Positions 11,187-21,096 of a DNA stretch of 64,000 nucleotides are shown here, one piece after another. The stretch comes from Hyaloperonospora brassicae. Lineage: Eukaryota; Oomycota; Peronosporomycetes; Peronosporales; Peronosporaceae. The translations under genes were made by a program, and so were the position numbers. The notes under the pieces were generated by a model. That model had not been told where the DNA came from. It saw only the letters and a program-made list of their open reading frames with translations, and made no database searches. The stretch's first letter is position 1, and the number at the start of each line of letters is the position of its first letter. The stretch lies in NCBI GenBank assembly GCA_947650285.1, contig CANTFL010000221.1, forward strand, positions 62,001-126,000, in the 5' to 3' direction.

Positions 11187-12236
11187 ATGCGGGGTGACTC
11201 AAGGCACACAGAGTCTGTGCCTGAGCCAGCTTCTGCGGCAGACAATTCGTCGTCTGCTGCTCGTTCTTCGCCTGCAGCAACAGGTGCTGCAGGTGCACGC
11301 GGTACAGCACCGCGTGCGCATGATGACCCCGACATTGAGGTCATCTACTCTGGCGAGTCAGACGTGTCTGACTCGGGCAATGCTGCAGAGGCGTCTCGAT
11401 CACCAGCGACGCCTCAGTGTTCGCCAAGGCTACTGCCGAACGAACGGACTCGTGAGTTGCAACACAGTCTTTTCGGCAGTGATGACCAATCGGATGATGA
11501 GTATGTTTGCTCATCACCTAGATCAGCTCGTGCTCCTTCTCACGAGCGACTTGACGATGGTGCAACCCATCGTCATACTGACAACCGTGGTACCGACAAG
11601 GGTACCACCGTAAAGCGTGATGAGCTGAAGCCGTGGCGTTTGCCCGACCATCTCATCGATAGCCTGTCTCACGAGACAAGCGAGTACCATCAAATTCCAT
11701 TATTCTATGCAACTGAGCTTCATGGCTTAGGACCCAGCGCGAGAAACTTTCGCGCTGGAGAAGACTTTTATCTCGATGTCTTTCTTAGACATCGATGGTA
11801 CAATGGCAACCAAAAGTGTGACAAAGCCTCGCTTTTGGCTGCGTGAAACGCGTTCGTCCAAAACGTAAAGAATTTCGGACGAGAAGGGTGGCTCAAGAAA
11901 CTTGAGGCGACACGCCTCAGGTTCGAAAAGAGAACGCCAACCGGTGCCTGTTACCGGTTGCATTGTTTATCAAGTGAGGCCGGCATTCCATGCCTCACTT
12001 GGGGTGATCCTTGCGTGGGTTGTTCTGACAACTCGCAACGTGCGCACAGGGATGTTTATTCCCTCGATTCGCCCTGGGGAAGGGCACACATCTCGGAGGA
12101 GATGCGTGACGCGATTGCAAACTTACAATCCGTCTACAAGCGCCAAAAGCGCGTGTTTAACGATGGTCCCTCGGACCAATCGGATGAGTCTCGTCATACT
12201 GGCGGACGAGACCTTCACCATCCATTCAACAGCTGA
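11187..12236 (+). pseudogene. Antisense ORF of Ty3/gypsy element E1 (unknown protein)
   Basis: Encoded opposite to gag-pol, starting with ATG about 140 bp inside the 3' LTR. The N-terminus is Ser/Ala/acid-rich (about 140 residues). A conserved core follows, with motifs LKPWRLPD, HQIPLFYATELHGLGPS, FYLDVFLRHRWYNG and a Cys-containing CLTWGDPCVGC segment. One in-frame TGA at 11844-11846 replaces a Trp codon that is intact in E3, so this copy is broken once; the same frame then stays open to 12236. Homologous proteins lie at the same antisense place in E3 (30186-31186) and, more diverged, in E2 (25663-26486). I recognise no known domain. A sense-strand product is unlikely here, because no long sense frame covers the core. 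Confidence 0.7.
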
Positions 12237-15200
12237 GAGCGGGGCTCCCTGCTGTTCCGAGAGGGTGGATACCCCCGCCACTGGACGAGGTAGCTCGTCC
12301 TTGATCCTGAATCGTCACGGTGATTCAAGATACGCTCCACCAGAAAGCGTTGATCACCGTGATCATCCACCAAAGGATGTGGTGGAGGAGGAAAGACCTC
12401 CTCCAGATGATTCGGTTCACCATCTCGACCCTTACGAGATGGATCGCGCAATCGATGAATTGCGCGATGACTTGAAGCACGAGCGCGACCGGCGCTACGC
12501 TTTGACTGATACCGTGCGGAAGAACCGCAAGGATCGCGAGGCTGATCGGGCGAGGGATCGCGCCGACTATGCCACAGCGCAGCTTCAGGTCGAGCGGGAT
12601 GTCCGCTCCCTATTCGGCGAGCTGGCGACAGCTCGCGGTGAGATATCGCGGTTGAGTTCCGAGGTATCATATCTGCGCGACCAGACGGATCGTCTGGAGC
12701 GCGAACGCAAGAACTTGATGGATGTTCTTGAACGTGGGGGCTATCTTCATCGGAAGAAGAATGCTCGTACTGACAGTACGGCCTGAGTCGCCCCACGTAA
12801 AACGTGGGATGCGTGCGCATCCTACGTGGCAATTCGATCGTGTATGCATTGTTCTTGCGATGCAACACTCACAATGGACCAATGTACGTTGGCAGTAGTT
12901 TACTACTGCCGACACTAGTGACTGCATGTCCAGGTAAGTTTACCGTAGACAGTAGTACTAGGTCATTGACCTTAAATAAAAGAACATTTGCTCTTCGATT
13001 CTTGTCTGCGTTCCGTTTCTGGCGGTCCACCGCATTTGCGATTGAGTCCTGAACGAAACGGACCGCTATTTCGCAAGTCAGCAGGAAGTTCTCTGCTGAC
13101 TCGTTGTTGTGTTTTTCAGTGCGCTTCGTGCGCACTGCTAAGATTGCTCTCTTCTTCAACGAGGTTGTCTTCTTCCTCGCTGGCATTGTCGTTGACGATG
13201 CTTAATATGCCAGCATCGTGATCATCATCCGAGTCAATAATAACGTCGTCGCTATTAATGAGATGGTCTTCTTCTTCGATGTCGACCTGATCGACATCGG
13301 CATCATACGTGACGACGTTAGCGTCGACACGTGATGAGCAAGATCCAAAACGGTTTTTGCTCGAGCGAGTCCCTCCCTCCCCTTATCCAAGAGTCACACT
13401 CAAGAAGGGTGAGCACACGTGGATGGCGTAAGCCATTCACGTAAAACGGTGTGTGCTGGGTTGAAGCATGCACAGAATTATTGGTGGCGAATTCCACCAT
13501 GGGTAGGAATTCGCTCCAACTCGGAAACGAGTGGACATATCCTCGAAGGATCTCTTCGAGGACACGATTTGCACGTTCCGTATGACCATCTGTTTTCAGA
13601 TGGTCAGAGGTAGACATCTTCAATCGTTCTCCGAGAGGACGGAACACGGTTTGCCAAAATATCGCCGTTAACCGAGGGTCACGGTCGGATACAAGTTCAT
13701 GAGGCAACCCGTGGAGTCGGAAGATCGTGTTAAGAAAGACAAGAGCACAACCGGGTGCCGTGATGGACTCGGGCACTGCAGCAATATGCACCATCTTGCT
13801 GAACCGATCAACGAACACAAGAATACCATTATTCTTGTGAGCGTCTTCGGGTTTCCCGAAGATGAAGTCCATGGAAACGGACTGCCAGCACTCTGCCGGG
13901 ACCGGTAGAGGCTGTAATGGTGCACGGGATGAAGGACTAGGTTTCATCCGTTGACAAACCTCGCTAGCACGTATGTAATTGCGTACAAACAGATACCGGC
14001 GGGGCCAGTAAAAGTCACGACTTACCGTGAGATAAGTCTTTTCTCTCCCACGATGACCACCTGCTGGGGCATCGTGACACTCATACATGATGCGTAATAG
14101 CAAATCATTATGAGTGGGGACGACGACACGAGGCGTGTCGCCGCCAACGGCTGTATAATACAACAGTCCGTTACGCGTTGTGTACCGATCCGAGGAGGAT
14201 CGGTACAAAGCCGGTAAATCTTTCAATGATTTACTGGATGGATTCACCAGATGATCCATCAATCGCAGAAGATCCTTATCTTCTGCGTATGCCTTTCGTA
14301 CGTCGTCACGTAAACTTGACGTGGAACACTGGCTGACAGTGTCGCAACAGTGGGTTTATCCTCACTGTTGAATTGTGCGTCCGGCTCGAAATCGGGCCGG
14401 CGCGAAAGTGCATCAGCGACGACATTGAGTCGTCCTGGTTTATACTCCACGGAGAAGTTATACTCCGCGAAGAAAGACAGCCACCTCGCCATCCTTTGCG
14501 AGAGGTGTGGGCTGTTTACGGCCGTGCGTAGTGACGCATGGTCCATATATACGATGAGCGATCTATCTCCGAGGAGATAGACGCGGAACTTAGCCAGTGC
14601 GTACTCCATGGCAAGGCATTCCTTGTCATGCACTGGGTTATTGCGTTCAGCTGGTTGCAGCTGACGCGACTGATAACAGATGACGCGCTCCACGCCATCT
14701 GCATCAAATTACATTAACGCACAGCCGATCGCAAAATCGCTGGCTTCACAGACCACATAAAAAGGTCTGTCCTGATCTGCAATCGCCAAGATCGGCGACT
14801 GCATCAAGCTCCGCTTGATACCTTAAAAGGAACGATGGCACTCAGTGTTCCATGACCACTTGACATCTTTCTTGAGTAACCAAGAAAGATGAATAGTCAT
14901 CTCGGCGTAGTTGCGCGAGTACTTATGCAAGTACGCCGCTATACCAAGGAACTTCCTTAGTCCCTTGACATCGACTGACACTGGCCAGTCGGTGATCGCC
15001 TTGATCTTTTCGGGATCAGGGCGTACGCCGTGTTTACCCACGATGCACCCAAGAAGCGGTATTTCGCTAGCCGCGAATATACACTTCTTGAGGTTTGCGT
15101 ACAATTTATGCTTGCGCATAAGTTGGAGGACTTGACGAACGTGAGTTCTGTGAACTTCAACGTCCGTCCTTCCGTCCATAGCCCGGCTATGGACGAACAC

Positions 15201-15731
15201 ATCGTCGAAGTAACTCGGTGCGAATTCTCGCACCGGTCTCAACAGATTTGTGACACATCTGTTGAAGGTAGCAGGGGCATTACTCAGCCCCTGTGGCATC
15301 ACCAGCCACTCTCACAGCATACCGCTGGGGGTGCTCACTGCCGTGAACGGGACGTCCCGTTCACGCAATAGGATCTGATAGAATCCATCCATCAGATCCA
15401 TGGACGAAAAGATGGTACTCTTATACATATCATATATGATATTGTCCTTCCTCGGTATCGGCGTCTGAGCCGGTACCGTTGCAGCGTTCAACTTGTTGAA
15501 TGCGTGCACTATCCGCCATATTACTGTGGATTTTCGCACACAGAAGGTCGGAGAGATGTGAGGGGATGTCGATTCTCTCATATGGCCCGCTGCTAAGCGA
15601 TCGGCAAAGAACTTGTCGATCGCTAGTACTTGTTCACGAGGCAGTGGCCACTGCTTCGTGACACAGTACTTCGAGACCGGTTTGAGCCCGATCTCATGTC
15701 AAGTGCCTTTGTCCTTAGGCAACTCGCAAGG
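12215..15731 (-). pseudogene. E1 pol: reverse transcriptase, RNase H, integrase, chromodomain
   Basis: In coding order: RT (15731-14823) with the active-site motif SYFDDVFVHS; RNase H (about 14822-14259) with MERVICYQSRQLQP and VYMDHASL; integrase (14262-13318) with D, D and E in MDFIFG, VSDRDP and TERANRVLEE; integrase C-terminus (13186-12760) with VNDLVLLSTVNLP and RTHPTFYVGRLRPY; and a chromodomain (about 12360-12218) with FLVERILNHR and SYLVQWRGYPPSRNS. Breaks: TGA at 15312-15314 in RT, TAA at 14823-14825, a stop near 14708, a frameshift between RNase H and integrase, TGA near 12866, and loss of the first Cys of the integrase CxxC pair (ASEVC instead of ACEVC in E2). It is near-identical to E2 between 13265 and 15731. 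Confidence 0.88.
12439..12786 (+). CDS. Antisense coiled-coil ORF of E1
   Basis: A 115-codon frame with ATG at 12439, in the +1 frame relative to the antisense ORF that ends at 12236; its own frame is open from about 11902. The product is charged and strongly heptad-like (ELRDDLKHERDRR, LSSEVSYLRDQTDRLERERK) and ends in a KNLMDVLERGGYL-type tail. The same tail occurs in E3 (about 31664-31759) and in E2 (minus, 24943-25191). It overlaps, on the opposite strand, the linker between the integrase C-terminus and the chromodomain. It could be a separate gene, or the C-terminus of the preceding antisense ORF reached by splicing or frameshifting; I found no clear splice pair. Confidence 0.5.
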   Translation: MDRAIDELRDDLKHERDRRYALTDTVRKNRKDREADRARDRADYATAQLQVERDVRSLFGELATARGEISRLSSEVSYLRDQTDRLERERKNLMDVLERGGYLHRKKNARTDSTA

Positions 15732-18205
15732 CAAGGATATAAGGAATACATCCTAGAATTCGAACAAACCCCTTTTCACAGAATTCGCCTGAAGCGACTT
15801 CCAGGCTTAAGACATACATCGTTAAATACGAGTATTCTAATCGAGGACACTTTCGTCCATCGACGAAATGATGAAAAACCGTTCGCTCTCAACAAATACT
15901 GTTGCCTACCGAATATCGGCGTTTTTTTCGTCGTATCGGCGAGTAAACAAATCTGCCGGACGTTGACATTCGGCAGATCACGCTATACCAGTGTCAGTTC
16001 GAGCGTTGGCAAATGAGTCATCTCCGAAGTTAACGTCTGAGGCGCAATTCGATCAAGCGTACAAGCGCGTACGCTTGACTCCGTCATTTAACAAGACGTT
16101 CGATGTCTCGGTTTCTTCCTGGAAACTTGTTTCCACAGGCAGCTGAAGGATTGTCCACACAGGTGGTTGAGAGCCTAATCTCTTATCACGTAACGTATGA
16201 GAAATTTATTCCTCAAGTACTTGATGACTTGTTCCTTCGACTTCTTCTGACTGTGGCTGCGAAATCACTATCAGGTACCGGTCCTCTATAGTCGACTCTC
16301 CATTCGACCTAGAATGACTGTGTTACCGTTTCTGGACAACTTGTTTATTCTTCCTAGGATGTTTCTCGCCAGGCATGCATCCATGTCCCGGTCCGAACGA
16401 CTTATTCGAGTGGTGGACCCTCGTTCCTGCCTGTACATCTGTTCAGCCACAGGGAGATTTCTCCACTGTGTAGTGATCATCTACACTAAGGGATCGTGCA
16501 GTCGCGATATCGACCGTACCACAAGTAAGATCATCGCACGCACTCGCAGTACATCCGCACGCTAGGTGAATCTCCAAGGCGTTCATTATATGTCCATTTG
16601 ATTAAAAAGCGGTAGGCGCCTTGACGGATCGATGCTACCGGCTCACACTTAGCTCGTACCTTCTAAATCTAGGAAATACCAGGATGACATCAAATAAGTC
16701 ATCCAGATACAGTACGATGAAGTCATCGTCGTACCGGTCGTATTCTAATATGTAGTGAATACGACTACAAGTTTCTCCACAATGATCGAGGCGCCTGTGG
16801 CAAAGCGCACCGTCATCCTCGTTTGAGGGATGTCGTGCTTAACGAACTCGAGCCTACTACCCTCTAGTGACTAGCGACTAAAAAAGTTGTTCGAAGCCCC
16901 ACAGTCAACTAGATCACGGGGTGGTAAATCTTTTGTCACTTGCAACTTCTAGATGATGAGTGATATCTTACCATCAGGTGCAGAGACACACAACAATTGT
17001 ATGGCTGAAGCAACTTTCGTCAACAGATTTGCAAATTCTCTTGAGGTTGCTGTATCAGTAGGGCGCTGTGCCTCTACTGAACCGACCATATATTATGGTC
17101 CGCTTCACTGATGCGGCTTCGCAGCAGCGTTGGTCCTACTCCCATTTCTCTTTTGGCAAATGGCCGATCATTTCGCTCAGTAGTGTTTGGTAATGGCCGT
17201 GGATCACTACACTCATAAGCGTAGTGTTTCGAATTCTAACAACGATTGCACTTCTGCAATTGCTCTTAATATAACAGATGGTCATTGGTTCGGTACCTCG
17301 GCTGTCATGTAGTCTCGTTGTAAGTTAGGTAGTATAATTAGTTTGAACCTGTCTCAAACTAAATGCTTTCTGTTCCTTTACTGCGATCGCTTGATCTATT
17401 CGATTTAATTTTTAAACGGAACAGGTGGGTCTCGAAGGGTCCGTCAACTATGCCCTGGATGAACACAGTGATTTTCGCGTGTTCATCTATCCGGTTGGCA
17501 GTTATGCAACTCGAGAGGTACCGGATGTGCTGCGAGTAAGCGTGCACATCCTGTTTACCCTGTCTGAGTTTCAAAACTCATCACGAGACCGGAAAGCAGA
17601 TCTTGACGGCTCAAACGTTTGTCGTGGTCAAAACTTGAAGATGTCCAACGACCCAGATAATTATGGGTCGTGGAGTTTGAGCCATAAGGCCCAAGTCTTC
17701 GCACGTCTAGACAAGTTGATCTGGGCGAATGCAACTTTTATTTCGTCGTCGACAAGGCGGCGAGCCCTTATGGCATCGTCAAACTCGACCAGCCGTCTCA
17801 ACAGAGAGTCTTCCTCGACCCCCCTGTACTTGGAGATATCAACCTTCAAGATTTCGGGACGACGCGTGTATGCCGTCTCACCACAGCATCATTAAATTTC
17901 TACTGCCTCAATAGCTCTGTCTGTTGAGGATTGAGTTCTCATAACTGCTCGGCCTGAGAGCCTTGATGGTGAAGAATGGCTACTTTCTTTCTTTTGGCTT
18001 TTTTTAATGAACCTAGCTATAGCGGCATGTTGTTGGTCTCTGTGAAAGACTCTAACACGGCGCTAACGGCGGTTTTGCCGACGGTAGAACTCATAGGTTC
18101 TACCGTTCTCCTTTTGATGTCACTTAAATGGATAAAGGTTCGCGCGTAACGTGAAAGCTTTCCTCTTCATCCAACATGTTCATGGTAAATAAGGTGGTTG
18201 TGGTC
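15732..18205 (-). pseudogene. E1 gag and protease, heavily decayed
   Basis: Recognisable pieces include a gag segment at 17849-17661 (MKVDISKYRG, AKTWALW), another at 17574-17359 (MKLRQGKQDVHAYSQHIRYL), and a protease trace with DCGASNNFF near 16900. They are interrupted by many stops and indels and differ strongly from the intact gag of E2. This half therefore comes from an older element than the pol half next to it. Confidence 0.8.
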
Positions 18206-18212
18206 GTTAAAC

Positions 18213-18231
18213 GGACTACAAAGTCCTATCA
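18213..18231 (-). other. Primer-binding site of E1
   Basis: On the minus strand, TGATAGGACTTTGTAGTCC lies two bases inside the 5' LTR. It aligns with the TGGTAGCACTTTGTAGTCC of E2 and E3, with decay in the first bases. Confidence 0.6.
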
Positions 18232-18233
18232 GG

Positions 18234-18698
18234 TGTTAGGGGACACGCTCTTAACAGATAATTGGTAAGACCTTGTGTTGATCTGACGCAAGGCTGCGTG
18301 CCCCGGACGTCGCGTACACGTAGCGTGAGGAAGCGCGAGGAAGTATACAGAACTAGATTTCTCTGTTTAAGGAAACGTAGAGCTGTATTTAACATAGTTA
18401 AGTTTCCCAATAAACCATCTTAGTCGTAATCTAACTATATTAAACCACAACCACCTATGTGGGTTTCTTGCTCGACACACATTTTGCGCGTACAGCAGCG
18501 ATTGGTGGTTCATTTGGTTGATGTGGCGTCTACATCAAGCAATAAGTAAGGGGACAAAGAATACACACCCATAGGAGGTAATATTCTGCCAACATTACCT
18601 CTTCTCGAGCAATGTTTTTATTGAGTATTATCGAAATAGATTATATGCAAAATTAATACTTTGTTATCAACATTATGTAATAGGTCAGTACCGTTTTA
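18234..18698 (-). repeat. Type B LTR (5' LTR of E1)
   Basis: About 465 bp, the inverted counterpart of 26949-27414. The two copies have diverged clearly, including both tips. It shares only the core (GCGCGTACAGCAGCGATTGG region) with type A, so it belongs to an older related family. Confidence 0.85.
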
Positions 18699-19193
18699 TT
18701 TGTACTGGATCGAAGCACTTACAGTCGCGTTCAGCTGGGCCTTATCAGTCTTCATCGGCATTGCTGGTACGCGAAGACCGGTAAGTTTACAATCGGTATG
18801 TATATCGATTGCACATGAAGGGAGGAGGGTCTTTCACTGGCAGGCTGAGCTTGACCAAAAGTAAATCCATGCAATTCGTACTTTTGCATTGGCCACTTCG
18901 GCGATGGTACCATCACTCTAAGCTTTGCCTCACTTCATTACAGAATTCATTTTTGTGGGGTTCCTTGCTGTCAAATTACACACAAGTCGAAGGAAGCCGC
19001 CATTGATACCATTGCACTGGTGGTCGATCCCCTTTGCTATCCAGTTTGGGGTGAGGCTCACTCTAATGGCGAAGAAACGTTACCGCTAGCAACATGAGTA
19101 TTCGGAAAGGCTGAACTCTGGTAGCTCTGGTGTGAACTTCTGTATTTGTTGCCTATGTCTATAAGTCATGTTACTTCTATTTTCATCCTTGCC
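18699..19193. other. Spacer between E1 and E2, related to 27560-27960 in inverted orientation
   Basis: The reverse complement of this stretch aligns with the DNA right of E2. Shared landmarks are the CCGGTCTTCGCGTACCAGCA block and the TGATAAGG end. It is probably a fragment of the same copia-related repeat that flanks the other side of the type B element. No gene is seen in it. Confidence 0.55.
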
Positions 19194-19198
19194 CCAAG
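19194..19198 (-). other. Target-site half CCAAG, inverted partner of 10652-10656
   Basis: Five bases immediately before the TG of the type A LTR of E2. They are the exact reverse complement of the five bases flanking the type A LTR of E1. Confidence 0.7.
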
Positions 19199-19589
19199 TG
19201 TAACGAGGCAGCCCGTTACATGGAAGTGTCACTTTAAGAAAGTGACAATAAAGAATATTAAGTGAAAATTCTTTGAACAATAATACCGATAATGGTGATA
19301 TTGGTGAAGCGACCAAAGGGTCTGCTCATTGGTTGATATCGTGATGATATCAACCCACCAATCGCCGCAGGACGCGCGCGATGAGTGGTGACGAGACGTC
19401 ACCATACACTCAGTTATATCAACATAATATAGTTAAGTCAAACAGAGAGACAGTAGCAAAAAGACTTAATTATACTAATACAACAGTTTTACTTTTCCCC
19501 TATCTACGCTTCTTCGTTTGCCTCGTGTACGTCTGTCGGGGCACCCAAAACCCTTGCGTTAAGTTCACGCAAGGGTGTGCCCCGTTACA
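19199..19589 (+). repeat. Type A LTR (5' LTR of E2)
   Basis: A 391-bp LTR starting TGTAACGAGGCAGCCCGTTACA, itself a terminal hairpin, and ending GTGCCCCGTTACA. A second hairpin (CCCTTGCGT / ACGCAAGGG) lies just before the end. Confidence 0.92.
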
Positions 19590-19591
19590 CC

Positions 19592-19610
19592 TGGTAGCAC
19601 TTTGTAGTCC
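19592..19610 (+). other. Primer-binding site of E2
   Basis: TGGTAGCACTTTGTAGTCC begins two bases after the 5' LTR. The leading TGG pairs with a tRNA CCA end. The same sequence occurs inverted in E3 at 36844-36862. I cannot name the tRNA. Confidence 0.65.
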
Positions 19611-19633
19611 TTCCAAGGACCACAGCATCCAAC

Positions 19634-20788
19634 ATGAACATGTTGGATGATGAAGAAACCTTTCACGCCACGCGTGAAGGGTTTAACCATTTGAGTGACA
19701 TCGAATGGAGTGCGGTAGAACGAATGAGTTCTACCGTAGGCGAGTTCGCCATTAGCGCCATGTTGGAGTCTCTAGACAGAGACCAACAACATGCCGCTAT
19801 AGCCAAGTTCATCCAAAGTGAACTTGTCGCCGAAAGGGAGAAAGTAGCCTTGCTTCACCAGCAAGGCTCTCAACAGGCCGAGCATTTGAGAGAACTCGGT
19901 GCTCAACAGACAGAGATGTTGAGACAGCAGCAATTCCATGCTGCTGTGGGCGGGACAGCACATGTGCGTCGTCCCGAAGTCATGAAGGTTGACATTTCCA
20001 AGCATAGTGGAGTCCCGGAGGACTCCCTGTTACTATGGTTTGTCGAACTCGACAGAGCCTTAAGGGCTCGTCGCGTCGAAGATGAGCAAATGAATCTCAC
20101 ATTTGCTCAGAACCACTTGGCAGGGCGTGCCAAAACTTGGTCCCTGGGGCTCGAGAGTAGCGACCCAAATGTGTTTAGGTGGCTAGATGACTTCAAGTCC
20201 CGGCTCAGACAAACGTTTGAGCCGCCACGGGCTGAGTTCAGGGCTCGTTCAGAGCTCCTGAAACTCAAGCAGGGTAAGCGTGATGTGCACGCTTACGCAC
20301 AACATATACGACTCCTTGCGATTAGTATAACTGCTAACCCAGCTCATGAACACAAGTTGATTACGGTGTTCATGCAAGGGCTTGTAGAAGGGCCCGTCAG
20401 GAGCCACCTGTTCCGCCTTGAGCTGAATACGCTTGAAGAAGCGATATCAGCCGCGGAACAATAGGACTTTAGCATGAGACAGGCTCATGCTAGCTCAAAC
20501 TCTTATCGTCTACCGATACGACAAGAGATCGGAGGTCCAGAACCAATGGACATCTGCTATGTTGAGAGCGAGAGACCTCGCTTTTCAAACAACAAGCGAT
20601 TGCAGAGGTGCAATCGCTGTCAGAAGTTAGGGCACTACGCATACGAGTGTAGAGCTCCACGCCCAGTACCAAACAGTACTGAGCGAAATGGACGTACATT
20701 CGCCAGAAAGGGCAATGGGCGTGGGTCCAGCGCTGTTGCGAAGCCGCAACATCGAGACGGATCATCAAAAAATGGTCGGGGTCAGTAG
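19634..20788 (+). pseudogene. E2 gag (capsid and zinc knuckle)
   Basis: The capsid part (19634-20464, 276 residues) starts MNMLDDEE. It has a Gln-rich helix and the retrotransposon-gag motifs AKTWSLGL, RLRQTFEPP, RSELLKLKQGKRDVHAYAQ and FMQGLVEGPVRSHLFR. After an in-frame TAG (20462-20464) the same frame continues (20474-20788) with a CCHC knuckle, CNRCQKLGHYAYEC, and a basic RG-rich tail. Without the TAG this would be one Gag. The E3 gag has its stop at a slightly different codon, so these nonsense changes arose independently. Confidence 0.88.
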
Positions 20789-20838
20789 GGGCGGAGCGCC
20801 CTACTGATTCAGCAATAACAAGAGAATTTGCAAATCTC

Positions 20839-21096
20839 TTGACGAAAGTTGCTACAGATACACAATCATTGTGTGTCTCTGCACCTGGTGATGACGTTTC
20901 GCTCATCACCTTGAAGTTGGAAGCGAAAAATGATTTGTCGCTTCGTGCCCTAGTATACTGTGGGGCGTCGAACAACTTTTTTCGTCGCCAGTCACTAGAG
21001 GGTCGTAGGCTCAAGTTTGTTGAGCGCGACATTCCCCTCACGAGGATGACGGTGCGCCTTGCAACAGGCGCATCGATTATGTTAAGAAACGTGTAG
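20839..21096 (+). pseudogene. E2 aspartic protease, catalytic residue lost
   Basis: Aligns with the E3 protease at 35639-35250. The active-site motif reads VYCGASNNF where E3 has VDCGASNNF, so the catalytic Asp is replaced by Tyr. A stop at 21094-21096 truncates the domain before the ILGLSWLR-type second motif, which is present as VILGLPSLRK in another frame near 21175. Confidence 0.75.

Larger units (their letters stand above)
10657..18698 (-). mobile_element. Ty3/gypsy chromoviral element E1 (hybrid, inactive)
   Basis: Minus-strand LTR retrotransposon. Reading 5' to 3' on its own strand: 5' LTR of type B (18698-18234), primer-binding site (18231-18213), decayed gag and protease (18205-15732), pol from RT to the chromodomain (15731-12215), an antisense coding region (11187-12786, plus strand), polypurine tract (AAGGGGGGGTGA, 11058-11047) and 3' LTR of type A (11046-10657). 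The two LTRs are of different types, and the 5' half is far more decayed than the 3' half. This suggests the element is a recombinant of two parents (see findings). Multiple stops make it non-autonomous. Confidence 0.9.

Noticed and set aside
12190..12440. Intron joining the antisense ORF to the antisense coiled coil
   Set aside because: No GT-AG pair conserved between E1 and E3 lies between the end of the conserved core and the first stop.
14823..15314. Idea that the shared RT stops are programmed readthrough sites
   Set aside because: No readthrough-favouring context is evident after the TGA (it is followed by GAG), and a second shared TAA has no recoding signal. Spread from a defective master copy or by conversion is simpler. 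Kept only as an open option in the findings.
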